Shown: one piece after another, positions 50,755-60,600 of the stretch
Layout of the letters: the number at the start of each line of letters is the position of its first letter
Numbering within the stretch: position 1 is the stretch's first letter
DNA from: Chitinophaga flava
GTDB taxonomy: Bacteria; Bacteroidota; Bacteroidia; Chitinophagales; Chitinophagaceae
DNA length: 64,000 bases
NCBI RefSeq assembly: GCF_003308995.1
Contig: NZ_QFFJ01000002.1
Coordinates: 124,001-188,000, forward strand
Direction: 5' to 3'
Program-made: the position numbers and the translations under genes
The notes under the pieces: model-generated
Database searches by the model: none
The model's input: only the letters and a program-made list of their open reading frames with translations
What the model was told of the DNA's origin: nothing

Positions 50755-51711
50755 ATGCAACCTTCAGTAAAAATCTTCACAGGCAACAGTAATCCAGCGT
50801 TGGCCGAGAAAATTGCCAAAAGATATGGCAACGGACTTAACAGCATTGGTAAATTAAAAATTCAGAAGTTCAGTGATGGCGAGTTTCAGCCCGTTTTCCT
50901 GGAAAGTATCCGTGGTGACTATGTTTTTCTTGTGCAGGGTACCAATGCCCCTTCAGATAACCTGATGGAGCTGTTGCTGATGATCGACGCGGCTAAGCGT
51001 GCATCAGCAGGGTATATCACCGCTGTGATCCCTTATTTCGGATTTGCACGGCAGGACAGGAAAGACAAACCCAGGGTAGCGATCGGGTCTAAACTGGTGG
51101 CCAATCTGCTGACTTCAGCAGGCGCTAACAGAGTGATTACCATGGATCTGCACGCTCCGCAGATTCAGGCGTTCTTTGATATCCCGGTAGATCACCTGGA
51201 TAGCTCGGCTATTTTTATTCCCTACATTGAGCAATTAAAGCTGGAAAATCTTACCTTTGCGTCCCCTGACGTAGGTAGCACCAACAGGGTGCGTGAGGTA
51301 GCGTCCTACTTTAATGCTGAGATGGTTATTTGCGATAAACACCGTAAAAGGGCCAATGAAATAGCATCCATGGTAGTGATCGGTGATGTGAAAGACAGGG
51401 ACATTGTGCTCATTGACGATATCTGTGATACAGCCGGTACGCTGTCAAAAGCGGCCAATCTGCTGAAGGAAAAAGGAGCCAGAAGCGTACGTGCTTTCTG
51501 TACTCATCCGGTTTTCAGCGGTAAAGCGTACGAAAACATTGAAAATTCCGTACTGGAAGAGGTGGTAGTATGTGATACTATTCCTATCCGTCCGGAAAGT
51601 TCCAAAGTTAAAGTGGTATCTGTGGCTGACCTGTTTGCAGTGGCCATCCGCAATATGCACGAAAACAAATCCATTACCAGCCTGTTTGTTCACAGTCAGC
51701 GCCGGCAATAA
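50755..51711 (+). CDS. prs: Ribose-phosphate pyrophosphokinase
   Basis: A 318-residue PRPP synthase, supplying nucleotide, histidine and tryptophan synthesis. It has 'KIFTGNSNPALAEKIAKR', 'VFLVQGTNAPSDNLMELLLMIDAAKRASA', 'PYFGFARQDRKDKPRVAI', 'DLHAPQIQAFFDIPVDHL' and the PRPP loop 'IVLIDDICDTAGTLSKAA'. Length is normal. rplY follows after 38 bp, probably in one transcript. Confidence 0.97.
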   Translation: MQPSVKIFTGNSNPALAEKIAKRYGNGLNSIGKLKIQKFSDGEFQPVFLESIRGDYVFLVQGTNAPSDNLMELLLMIDAAKRASAGYITAVIPYFGFARQDRKDKPRVAIGSKLVANLLTSAGANRVITMDLHAPQIQAFFDIPVDHLDSSAIFIPYIEQLKLENLTFASPDVGSTNRVREVASYFNAEMVICDKHRKRANEIASMVVIGDVKDRDIVLIDDICDTAGTLSKAANLLKEKGARSVRAFCTHPVFSGKAYENIENSVLEEVVVCDTIPIRPESSKVKVVSVADLFAVAIRNMHENKSITSLFVHSQRRQ

Positions 51712-51749
51712 CAACGTTTTTTAATAATTCATAATAAACTGTTTAAGCA

Positions 51750-52340
51750 ATGAAAACAATAACCATCGAAGGACAACTCAGGAGCGAATTCGGCAAAAAA
51801 GCCACCCGCCAGATCCGTTCTGAGGAGAAAGTGCCTTGTGTTATTTACGGGGGTGCAGAAACTGTAAATTTTTCAGCTCCTGCCAAAGAATTCAAAAACC
51901 TGGTGTACACTGCTGATTTCCAGCTTGCAGAAATCAAACTGGACGGTAAAGTTTACAGATGCGTACTGAAAGACCTGCAGTTCGACGTAGTTACTGATGA
52001 GCTGTCTCACGTTGACTTCCTGGAACTGGTAGAAGACAAACTGGTAACAGTGACCCTGCCTATCAAACTGGTTGGTTCTTCCGTAGGTGTGAAAGCCGGT
52101 GGTAAACTGGTTAGCAAACTGAAAGCGCTGAAAGTTAAAACCCTGCCTAAAAACCTGGTTGAGAACATCGAAGTAAACATCGATAACCTGGAACTGAACG
52201 AAAACATCCGTGTAGAAGACGTGAAAGTAGAAGGTATCGAAATCACCAACTCTCCTCGTATTCCTATCGCTTCTGTGGTTATGACCCGTCAGCTGCGTCA
52301 GGAAGAAGCTACTGCTGAAAAAGAATCTAAAAAGAAATAA
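51750..52340 (+). CDS. rplY: 50S ribosomal protein L25, CTC-type
   Basis: A 196-residue L25 with the N-terminal 5S rRNA-binding domain ('GQLRSEFGKKATRQIRSEEKVPCVIYGG') and the C-terminal TL5/CTC beta domain (about 95-185). The end is a charged tail ('EEATAEKESKKK'). Codon use is strongly biased, as expected for a highly expressed gene. A terminator follows. Confidence 0.95.
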   Translation: MKTITIEGQLRSEFGKKATRQIRSEEKVPCVIYGGAETVNFSAPAKEFKNLVYTADFQLAEIKLDGKVYRCVLKDLQFDVVTDELSHVDFLELVEDKLVTVTLPIKLVGSSVGVKAGGKLVSKLKALKVKTLPKNLVENIEVNIDNLELNENIRVEDVKVEGIEITNSPRIPIASVVMTRQLRQEEATAEKESKKK

Positions 52341-52361
52341 TCTTTTAGAAAATATTCTTCG

Positions 52362-52392
52362 AAAAGCCTCTCTACTTGTAGAGGGGCTTTTT
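52362..52392 (+). terminator. Terminator after rplY
   Basis: AAAAGCCTCTCTA pairs with TAGAGGGGCTTTT (one G-U type position) around a TTG-containing loop, followed by T residues. Confidence 0.85.
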
Positions 52393-52406
52393 AATTTTGA
52401 AATATT

Positions 52407-52982
52407 ATGAAATACCTGATCGCCGGTTTGGGCAACATAGGGGAAGAGTACCGCAATACCCGCCACAACATTGGTTTTGATGTGGTAGATGCTTTTGTTG
52501 CCAGCCATAACAGTACTTTCCACAATGACAGGCTGGCCGATGTAGCAGAATGTAAATGGAAAGGGAAAACGTTTATCGTTATCAAGCCTACCACTTATAT
52601 GAACCTCAGTGGTCGTGCCATCAAATACTGGATGGACAAGGAAAAGATCGTTCCTGAAAATCTGCTGGTGATCATGGATGAGCTGGCCCTCCCGCTGGAC
52701 GTGATCCGCTTGCGCCCTGGTGGCAGCGATGCCGGTCACAACGGCCTCAAGAGCATTCAGGAATCGTTGGGTACCAACCAGTATCCGCGGCTGCGCTTCG
52801 GTATCGGCAATGATTATCCCAAAGGCAGACAGGTAGATTTTGTACTGGGAAAGTGGAAAAACACCGAAATGCCGGTGGTGCAGCAAAAAATCGACAAATG
52901 TGGTGAAATTATTGAAAGTTTTGCCAGCATTGGGTTGGCCCGCACCATGAATGAATTCAATAAGCTGACTTTTCCTCTGTAA
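52407..52982 (+). CDS. pth: Peptidyl-tRNA hydrolase
   Basis: A 191-residue enzyme that frees tRNA from stalled peptidyl-tRNA. It has 'LIAGLGNIGEEYRNTRHNIGFDVVD' (catalytic His in TRHNIGF), 'KPTTYMNLSGRAI', 'VIMDELALPLDVIRLRPGGSDAGHNGLKSI' and 'RLRFGIGNDYPKG'. Length is typical. A TAATTTTG box at 52392-52399 lies only 7 bp before the ATG, overlapping the rplY terminator, so either transcription starts right at the gene or read-through from rplY supplies it. Confidence 0.96.
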   Translation: MKYLIAGLGNIGEEYRNTRHNIGFDVVDAFVASHNSTFHNDRLADVAECKWKGKTFIVIKPTTYMNLSGRAIKYWMDKEKIVPENLLVIMDELALPLDVIRLRPGGSDAGHNGLKSIQESLGTNQYPRLRFGIGNDYPKGRQVDFVLGKWKNTEMPVVQQKIDKCGEIIESFASIGLARTMNEFNKLTFPL

Positions 52983-52984
52983 AG

Positions 52985-52992
52985 TAAATTTG
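52985..52992 (+). promoter_or_regulatory. Promoter -7 box of the fumarylacetoacetase-family gene
   Basis: TAAATTTG matches TAnnTTTG, 48 bp before the start codon. Confidence 0.45.
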
Positions 52993-53040
52993 CAAATCTG
53001 CCGGCTATCTGCTTAATTTATCTTTTAAAACTAACGCATT

Positions 53041-53652
53041 ATGAAAATTATTTGCGTAGGCAGGAACTATGCTGACCATGCCAAAGAACTGAAGAACGAA
53101 GTACCTACTGAGCCGGTGCTGTTCATGAAACCTAAGAATGCACTGTTGCAGAATGGCCATCCTTTTTATTACCCGGAGTTTACCACCAATCTGCATTATG
53201 AATGTGAACTGGTGCTGCGCGTAAGCAAAAATGGCAAACATATTCAGGAGAAATTTGCAGACAAATACTACGATAAAATTTCTGTAGGCATAGATTTCAC
53301 TGCCCGTGATCTGCAGGACAAACAGAAAGCCAAAGGTTTACCCTGGGAGATAGCCAAAGCCTTTGATAACTCAGCATTGGTCGGTAATTTCATTCCTATT
53401 ACGCCGGAAATGGATAAAAAAGATATTAATTTCTGTTTATATAAGAATAAAACGCTGGCACAGCAAGGGAATACCAAAGACCTCCTTTTTTCCTTTGATT
53501 TCCTCGTTTCCTATATTTCACGTTTTTTTACCCTCAACATCGGCGACCTGATTTTCACCGGTACCCCGGCAGGGGTAGGTCCTACCGTTATCGGCGATTC
53601 TTTCGAAGCTTTTATCGAAAACGACAGCCTGCTGGAGTTTACCGTAAAATAA
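53041..53652 (+). CDS. Fumarylacetoacetate hydrolase-family protein
   Basis: A 203-residue protein with the compact FAH fold. It has 'IICVGRNYADHAKELKNEVP', 'FMKPKNALLQNG', the metal ligands in 'NLHYECELVLRV' and 'VGIDFTARDLQDKQKAKGLPW', and 'GDLIFTGTPAGVGPT'. Members include acylpyruvases, oxaloacetate decarboxylases and 5-carboxymethyl-2-hydroxymuconate isomerases; this short form is closest in style to acylpyruvase/oxaloacetate decarboxylase types. The precise substrate is not known. Confidence 0.9.
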   Translation: MKIICVGRNYADHAKELKNEVPTEPVLFMKPKNALLQNGHPFYYPEFTTNLHYECELVLRVSKNGKHIQEKFADKYYDKISVGIDFTARDLQDKQKAKGLPWEIAKAFDNSALVGNFIPITPEMDKKDINFCLYKNKTLAQQGNTKDLLFSFDFLVSYISRFFTLNIGDLIFTGTPAGVGPTVIGDSFEAFIENDSLLEFTVK

Positions 53653-53660
53653 ATTTACAG

Positions 53661-53692
53661 GGGTATTTGACGGCAGTGCCGGTCAAATACCC
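53661..53692. terminator. Hairpin between the FAH-family gene and the convergent MarR gene
   Basis: GGGTATTTGAC at 53661-53671 pairs with GTCAAATACCC at 53682-53692; inner GGC/GCC extends the stem. It lies 4 bp from the end of the MarR gene. Confidence 0.75.
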
Positions 53693-53696
53693 TTGA

Positions 53697-54140
53697 TTAT
53701 ACCTTTCCGGGAATATTATTGTAGATCGTATCCAGTATCCTGGTGAGCTCTGCATAGTCGGCTTCTGTCAGCGACTTCCAGCCTGTTTTGCGCATTTCAT
53801 ATACCAGTGGTTTAACCTGTTTGTATTTCTCTGCACCTTCCGGCGTGAGTTGGAGGTATATCTTCCTGCGGTCATAGGTATCAGCCTCCCTTTTTACCAG
53901 CCCCTTTTTTACCAGTAATTCAATAATGCGGGAAACCGTCGTGATATCCTTGGAGGTATTACGGGCCAGCTCGTTGTGGGTTGTTTTTTTGTGCTTGTAC
54001 AGATTTTCCACCAGCAACCACTGGTCTACCGTGATATCCATCTGCTGGGCATCAAACATTTTCTGCCAGTAGTTGCGCAGTTTTTTCAGGGTAGCATCCA
54101 GCTTAAAAAAAGAGGGATTGTTGACAAAAGTATCAGCCAT
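53697..54140 (-). CDS. MarR-family transcriptional regulator
   Basis: A 147-residue winged-helix protein with 'THNELARNTSKDITTVSRIIELLVKKGLVKR' (recognition helix region) and wing 'EADTYDRRKIYLQLTPEG'. It is divergent from the E1 fusion gene, with 80 bp between their starts. That gap has the half-symmetric ATAGCAACAGTTGTAT (about 54156-54171), a candidate operator for control of either gene. Confidence 0.9.
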   Translation of the reverse strand: MADTFVNNPSFFKLDATLKKLRNYWQKMFDAQQMDITVDQWLLVENLYKHKKTTHNELARNTSKDITTVSRIIELLVKKGLVKREADTYDRRKIYLQLTPEGAEKYKQVKPLVYEMRKTGWKSLTEADYAELTRILDTIYNNIPGKV

Positions 54141-54220
54141 ATTAATTAATTTGCAATAGCAACAGTTGTATTAGCAACTATTTTGCTTAACCACCATCGT
54201 CATCACCAAAACAGTTTTAC

Positions 54221-56350
54221 GTGTTTAAAGATAGTACAAGCGTTTCAACTTTAAAAGCTGGGGCCTCTGGCCAGGATGAGAAGAGGAGCGAGCTGGCGGA
54301 ATTATTGTCTGCCTACCGGTTGATGTGTCAGGCCGGCCATATGGCAGCCACCTACGAGGCCAACCGGCCTATATGTAAATACGTACATTCTACTTCCCGC
54401 GGTCATGAAGCCATACAGATCGCTACGGGCATGCAGTTGCGGCCCTGGGATTTTGTAAGTCCCTACTACCGCGACGAGAGCATGCTGCTGGCTATGGGCT
54501 TTGAGCCCTATGAGCTGATGCTGCAGCTGCTGGCCAAAGCAGACGATCCCTTTTCCGGCGGACGTTCCTATTACAGCCACCCCAGCAGCCGTCGGACAGA
54601 CAAACCACAGATACCTCATCAAAGCAGCGCTACCGGCATGCAGGTGATACCTACCACCGGTATGGCGCAGGGCGTGCAATATCTGGAAACCATCGGTTCT
54701 GACCTCCTGAAGACAGGCCCCGACGGGGAACTGCCGGTAGTTGTCTGTTCTTTGGGCGATGGCAGCGTAACGGAAGGAGAAGTGAGTGAAGCACTGCAAT
54801 TTGCGGTACTCAAACAACTGCCTGTTATTTACCTGGTACAGGACAATGACTGGGGTATTTCTGTTACAGCAGCAGAGGCCCGTGCCATGGACGCCTATGA
54901 ATATGCTGCCGGTTTTAAAGGGCTGGAACGTATGCAGGTAGATGGCAGTGACTTCACCGCCAGTTATGCCGCCATGGAAACGGCCATCGGGTATGTACGG
55001 CAGGAACGCAAGCCGATCCTGGTGCAGGCCAAAGTGCCGCTGCTGGGGCATCATACCTCCGGCGTGCGTAAGGAATGGTACCGTACACCTGAAGACCTGG
55101 AGAAACATGCTGCCAACGACCCCGTGCCCCAACTGCGGGCTTTACTGCTGAAACATGGTGTGGCAGAAACCGATCTGCAGATAATAGAACGTACTGCTAT
55201 AGAAGATATTGAAGCTGCTTTTGCTGCAGCGGTAAATGCAGCAGAACCGGCGCCGGAAACCGTGAAAGAACATGTGTTTGCACCGACAGCCGTTACACAG
55301 GAAGCCGGTACCCGTACCCCTGCCAATGGCAACAAGGTGGTGATGGTAGATGCAGCACTCCACGCTGTGGAAGAAATCATGCAGCAATACCCTGAAGCCA
55401 TCTTTTTTGGTCAGGACGTGGGTAAAAGGCTGGGGGGCGTATTCCGTGAAGCGGCCACCCTCGGCGATAAATTCGGGGACCACCGGGTATACAATACTGC
55501 CATCCAGGAAGCCTATATCATTGGTTCTACCGCAGGACTGTCTGCTACCGGTGTAAAACCTATCGTGGAAGTACAGTTTGCTGATTATATTTATCCGGGC
55601 TTTAACCAGCTGGTAACCGAGATCTCCAAGTCCTGTTACCTGAGCCGTGGCAAATACCCGGTACAGACCCTGATCCGGGTGCCGATAGGCGCTTATGGTG
55701 GAGGAGGTCCTTATCACTCCGGCAGCGTAGAATCCACGCTGTTGAGCATCAAAGGCATCAAAGTGGTGTATCCTTCCAATGCCGCCGATATGAAAGGTTT
55801 GCTGAAAGCGGCGTTCCTGGACCCGAATCCGGTGGTGATGCTGGAACATAAAGGGCTGTACTGGAGCAAAGTACCTGGTACCCAGGATGCGATGACCATT
55901 GAGCCGGCAGCAGATTACGTACTGCCGCTGGGCAAGGCCAATGTGGTCTTACAGGCACATCCTAAAGATGTACAGCAGGGCAATTCCCTGTGTATCATCA
56001 CCTACGGTATGGGCGTATACTGGGCAAAAGCTGCTGCCCGTGCCTTCCCGGGCAATGTAGAGATAGTAGATCTGCGTACGCTGTTCCCGCTGGATGAAGA
56101 ACTGGTATTCAATACCGTTAAGAGGCATGGAAAATGCCTGCTGCTGACGGAAGAACAATTAAATAACTCCTTTACCCAGGCACTGGCCGGCCGTATACAA
56201 AAAGCCTGCTTTAAAGAGCTGGATGCACCGGTGTATATGCTGGGGGCACTGGACCTGCCCGCCGTAGCACTGAACATGGGGCTGGAAGTTGCCATGCTCC
56301 CCAATGCGACCAAGGTGGAAGCCATGATAAAAGAACTGTTGTCCTACTGA
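54221..56350 (+). CDS. Fused E1 alpha/beta subunit of a branched-chain-type 2-oxoacid dehydrogenase
   Basis: A 709-residue thiamine-diphosphate enzyme that decarboxylates 2-oxoacids and passes the acyl group to lipoyl-E2. The start is GTG (an in-frame TAA at 54188 blocks anything earlier). The alpha half (about 25-335) has the ThDP motif 'GDGSVTEGEVSEALQFAVLKQL ... QDN'. The beta half (about 365-709) starts at 'NKVVMVDAALHAVEEIMQQYPEAIFFGQDVG' and includes 'GGGPYHSGSVES'. Fusion of both subunits in one chain is usual in Bacteroidota. No E2 or E3 gene is beside it. Substrate may be branched-chain oxoacids or pyruvate. Confidence 0.93.
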   Translation: MFKDSTSVSTLKAGASGQDEKRSELAELLSAYRLMCQAGHMAATYEANRPICKYVHSTSRGHEAIQIATGMQLRPWDFVSPYYRDESMLLAMGFEPYELMLQLLAKADDPFSGGRSYYSHPSSRRTDKPQIPHQSSATGMQVIPTTGMAQGVQYLETIGSDLLKTGPDGELPVVVCSLGDGSVTEGEVSEALQFAVLKQLPVIYLVQDNDWGISVTAAEARAMDAYEYAAGFKGLERMQVDGSDFTASYAAMETAIGYVRQERKPILVQAKVPLLGHHTSGVRKEWYRTPEDLEKHAANDPVPQLRALLLKHGVAETDLQIIERTAIEDIEAAFAAAVNAAEPAPETVKEHVFAPTAVTQEAGTRTPANGNKVVMVDAALHAVEEIMQQYPEAIFFGQDVGKRLGGVFREAATLGDKFGDHRVYNTAIQEAYIIGSTAGLSATGVKPIVEVQFADYIYPGFNQLVTEISKSCYLSRGKYPVQTLIRVPIGAYGGGGPYHSGSVESTLLSIKGIKVVYPSNAADMKGLLKAAFLDPNPVVMLEHKGLYWSKVPGTQDAMTIEPAADYVLPLGKANVVLQAHPKDVQQGNSLCIITYGMGVYWAKAAARAFPGNVEIVDLRTLFPLDEELVFNTVKRHGKCLLLTEEQLNNSFTQALAGRIQKACFKELDAPVYMLGALDLPAVALNMGLEVAMLPNATKVEAMIKELLSY

Positions 56351-56375
56351 AAACCAACCGGTACGTCAATGAAAA

Positions 56376-56405
56376 AAGGCCCTGTCCATTATGTGACAGG
56401 GCCTT
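56376..56405 (+). terminator. Terminator after the E1 fusion gene
   Basis: AAGGCCCTGTC pairs exactly with GACAGGGCCTT (11 bp) around an 8-base loop, then TGTGTTTTAT. Confidence 0.9.
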
Positions 56406-56429
56406 GTGTTTTATGAGGGGAAAGTTTTT

Positions 56430-56860
56430 ACCAGAAAGAAGTGAAGGTTTATCCACATGCGTAAAGCTGATCAGCAATACATGGGAATCATCTACATAAC
56501 CTAACATGAAACGATTGTTGGACAACATGTCTGTAAGGGGTTGGGCCTGCGCTTTTACGGCGATGGTGGCGGTAGATGTTTTTGGCGGTATCATCCCTGG
56601 TAAAGGCGGATACGCTTTGTTTGCCGATAACGACGGGATAACGCAGCGCAAGTGAGCGTATAGGCGACACCGGTACCTGATAAAACCCTGGCATTATTAT
56701 TCACATCAGCAAACCCACTGGTGTTATTCTCCAGGCTGAAGTATGCCATGGTCAGGTTCCTGGAAATGTGAAGGTAAAGACGTGCCTGTTTTTTGTATGA
56801 ATTTCCCTGACGAGTACAGCCTCATTCAATTGGGTTATGTCGCTGGTTCTCACCATTAGT
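56430..56860 (-). pseudogene. Possible decayed coding region
   Basis: On the minus strand, short coding-like pieces follow one another in different frames: 'MVRTSDITQLNEAVLVREIH' (from about 56856), 'MAYFSLENNTSGFADVNNN' (from about 56750), and 'LSNNRFMLGYVDDSHVLLIS' (to about 56450), separated by stops or shifts. GC content is like that of genes and drops after 56900. This suggests a gene broken by several frameshifts. I do not recognise the family, and chance is possible. Confidence 0.3.
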
Positions 56861-57025
56861 TTTCCTACTCTTTTCCAGGTATCGGGGCATATAAGGTATA
56901 AAAAACATGAATTGATTTGAGAAAGAAAAAGAAGTAGCGCTTCTTCCTATAACCGTGTGCGTTATTCCATCTTTTTTCTTTCTCTTTAATGATAACCGGT
57001 AATATATCATCAACCTTAAAAAAAA

Positions 57026-57042
57026 TTGCAAAAACGTTTTAG
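57026..57042. promoter_or_regulatory. Operator-like dyad 1 upstream of susC
   Basis: TTGCAAAAACGTTTTAG, with the perfect centre AAAACGTTTT. It differs by one base from the second copy at 57551. The central CG is typical of LacI-family operators. Confidence 0.5.
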
Positions 57043-57550
57043 TTATCTGGAAATAATTATATTTTTATGATCAGAGCTGTAGTGGAAAGACCTAAAGTAT
57101 GTAGAATAATATGCCAGCTCAAAACGATCTGGATCTAAAAAATCTAATCATTTGTAATGTAGTGCTGTAAAAATGAATGTCATGGTGGAAATCCCGAATG
57201 CTAAATCGATTGAGCATTATCCATTTCACGTTAGGTAGGTAGCCATATTTTTAAAGCAAGAACAGAAAACACGAAAACAAAAGACACCCTGCTGGTGGCT
57301 GGCAGGAACAAACAAGCATTAAAAACTCTAAAAAAATTTGCAGAACACGTTATCAAAAGGCACTTGTTGATACTATAATGGTACCACGGCCATTGTGCAT
57401 CATTTTCCCAGGTAATCAGGCGTAATATGTAGTGATGTAACTACTCAGTGGCATCACCTGCTGCGATGCAGCCGGTCCACCGCCTGCCCCCTTTATTGTC
57501 TTTATCTGATTCGTTCCAAAAATAAACATTGGAGGGATAGTGGACCTCTT

Positions 57551-57570
57551 TTGCAAAATCGTTTTAGCAA
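57551..57570. promoter_or_regulatory. Operator-like dyad 2 upstream of susC
   Basis: TTGCAAAATCGTTTTAGCAA: outer TTGC/GCAA pair exactly around a CG centre, 45 bp before the susC start, where a repressor would overlap promoter or leader. Confidence 0.55.
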
Positions 57571-57615
57571 CAACCTTTTTAGCATTGAACCTTTATTAAC
57601 CAAAAAACAAAATGT

Positions 57616-60600
57616 ATGAAGAAAAAACTGACATTCCTGTTGCGCGTGAGCCTGCAGAGCAGCTTCCTCCTGCTGCTGTCGCTGCTGGCTTTCTCCCAGG
57701 GAAAAAAGATCACCGGTAAGGTGTTTGATGCACGGGACAACACACCACTACCCGGTGTATCTGTGCAGGTAAAAGGTACCTCCGTTGGCACACAGTCCGG
57801 CGCCGACGGCAGCTTCACCCTCAATGTACCCGGTAATAACAGCACCCTCATATTTTCTTTCATTGGTTATACACCCACCGAAAAACTGGTAGGCAACGCT
57901 ACCACCGTCAACGCCGCCCTCGCCACGGATGTAAAATCACTGCAGGACGTAGTAGTAATCGGTTACGGTACACAAAAAAGATCAGATGTGACCGGCTCCG
58001 TTACCTCGGTAAGAGCAGCCGCCCTCCAGGAACGCCCCGCAGCTTCTATCAACCAGGCACTGAGCGGACGCATGCCCGGTGTGCAGGTAAGCACCAACTC
58101 CGGCCGTCCCGGTGGTCAAACTAAAATCCGCATCCGCGGCTTCAGTTCCATCAACACCACCAACAACCCGCTGTATGTGGTAGACGGAGTTGCACTGCCA
58201 ATAGGTAACCAGACACAGAACAGTAATGCCATCGACTTCATCAACCCCAGTGACATCGAATCCATCGAAGTGCTGAAAGATGCTTCCTCCACCGCTATCT
58301 ATGGTGCCCGTGGCGCCAACGGTGTAGTACTGGTGACCACCAAAAAAGGTACTGCCACCGGTGGCCGCGTAACATACGACAACTATTTCGGCCTCAACAC
58401 GCCCGGCCCTAACCGCGTGGAAATGCTCAACGCCAGAGAATACCTGAACCTGGAAACACTCGGCTGGAAAAACGCTCAGATATACGATAAAGCCGGCTGG
58501 GACAACGGCAACTACGTAAACAGCAACCCTGCCCTGAAAAGGACCGATCCCCGCCTGTTTGATAAAGACGGTAATCCACTGTATGATACCGACTGGTTCA
58601 AGGAATCTATCCAGCATAAACTCTCACAGAGCCATCAGCTGGGCTTTACAGGTGGTAACGCCGATAGTCAGTATGGCCTCTTCCTGGGATACCTCGATGA
58701 TAACGGTCTGCTGCTGAACTCTTATCTGAAACGTTACTCTGCCCGCTTCACCATCGATACTAAAGTGAAAGAATGGCTGAGAGTCGGTGGCTCCCTCAGT
58801 TACAACAACCAACAGGAGAATCTGGTGGACATCGGTACCGGCGGTCTTAACTCCGTGCGTATGATCACTGAAGCTTTACCTTTCCTGCCCGTGAAATTTG
58901 CAGACGGCTCCTGGGCCAACAACAAACTGTACCCCGGTGCAGAAGGTGGCTCTAACCCCGTACAGCTCCTGACAGATAGAAAATATCTCCTCAACACACA
59001 AACGACTTTGGGTAATGCCTACGCTAATATCAGCATTGCCAAAGGCCTGGAACTGCGCAGCGTATTGGGCGCCAACATCGTTACCCGCGGCCGCAACGAA
59101 TGGAATGGCCGCTCTCTGCTGGATATCTCTGCTTCCCAGAAAGGTATTGCCATCCTAGCCAATGACCGCGAATCATTCTGGTCATTCGAAAACTACCTGA
59201 CCTATAATAAACGTTTTGGTACTGACCACTCCTTCACTGGTATGGTTGGTATGGGCGCCTCTGAAAACAACTTTTTTGGCTTTAATGCAAGGGGAGAGAA
59301 CTATTCCACAGACTACTTTGAAACCAATAACCTGGGAGCCGGTTCTGTGATACCTGCCAGTGGCGTAGGTTCCAACCGTACCCGGTTTTCATTCTTCTCT
59401 TATTTCACCAGGCTTAACTATAGCTACAAAGACCGTTACCTCCTGACCTTCACCGGTCGCCGCGATGGTTCTTCCCGTTTCGGTAACGTGAAATACGCCA
59501 ATTTCCCTTCTGCAGCACTTGCCTGGAGGGTATCCGAAGAACCTTTCCTGAAAGGCAACAATGTCTTGTCTAATCTGAAGCTGCGTACCAGCTACGGTGT
59601 GACCGGTAACTCTGAAATACCTCCTTATCAGTCACTCGCTACGTTGTCTGCCAGCGGCACCTACGCAGCCGTGATTGGTGGTGCCAAAGTGCAGGGGGTG
59701 GGAACCGGCAGACTGGCTAATCCGGACCTGGTATGGGAAAAGACCGCACAGGCCGACTTCGGCGCTGAGATCGGTCTGTTGAAAAACAGGATCAATCTGG
59801 AAGCAGATATTTACTATCGTAAAACCACCAACATGCTGCTGGATGCGCCCGTACCCACTACCAGCGGGTATAATACCATCCGGAAAAATATCGGCTCTAT
59901 GGAAAACAAAGGGCTGGAACTGGCACTGAATGCACTGGTGATCGACGGTAAAGATTTCAGCTGGAACGCTACTTTCAATATCTCCTTCAATCGTAACAAA
60001 ATCCTGTCACTCGCTACACCTGCAGACATCTTCGGTGTGGGCGGACCTAACTTCACCAACCAGACCAACATTCTGCGTGTAGGCGAGTCCGTTGGTTCCT
60101 TCTGGGGACTGGTAAGAGAAGGTACCTGGAGCGAAGCGGAAAGAGCAGAAGCTGCCAAATTCCAGAGCTACCGCGGTGGCAACACCATGCTGCCCGGTGA
60201 TATCAAATACCGCGACGTCAACGGAGACCACATCATCAATGACGCCGACCGCATGATCATCGGTAACGGTAACCCCAAAGGCTGGGGAGGTTTCATCAAC
60301 AGCTTCAAATACAAAAACTTCGACCTGACGCTGGAGCTGCAATACATGTACGGCAATGATGTGCTGAACATGTCCCACCACTCCGGAGAAGACCGTATCA
60401 GCATCGCCAACAGCTTTAAATCCGTGCTGAACTACTGGACTCCTACCAACCAGAACACACCGATTGCCGCACCTCGTCCGGTAGCTGCCGGTTATGTGAC
60501 CAACGTAGATACCCGCTGGGTAGAAGACGGCTCCTTCCTCCGTGGCAAAAACCTGTTGATCGGTTATACCTTCAGTCCTGAAATGGTACAGAAGATGCGT

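Larger units (their letters stand above)
56861..57615. other. Gene-free region upstream of susC
   Basis: About 750 AT-rich bases with no supported frame. It contains the two near-identical dyads at 57026-57042 and 57551-57567. No TAnnTTTG box is evident close to the susC start. Confidence 0.5.

Noticed and set aside
51873..52886. 337-codon frame antisense to rplY and pth
   Set aside because: It spans two certain genes and the terminator between them; codon bias explains the lack of stops.
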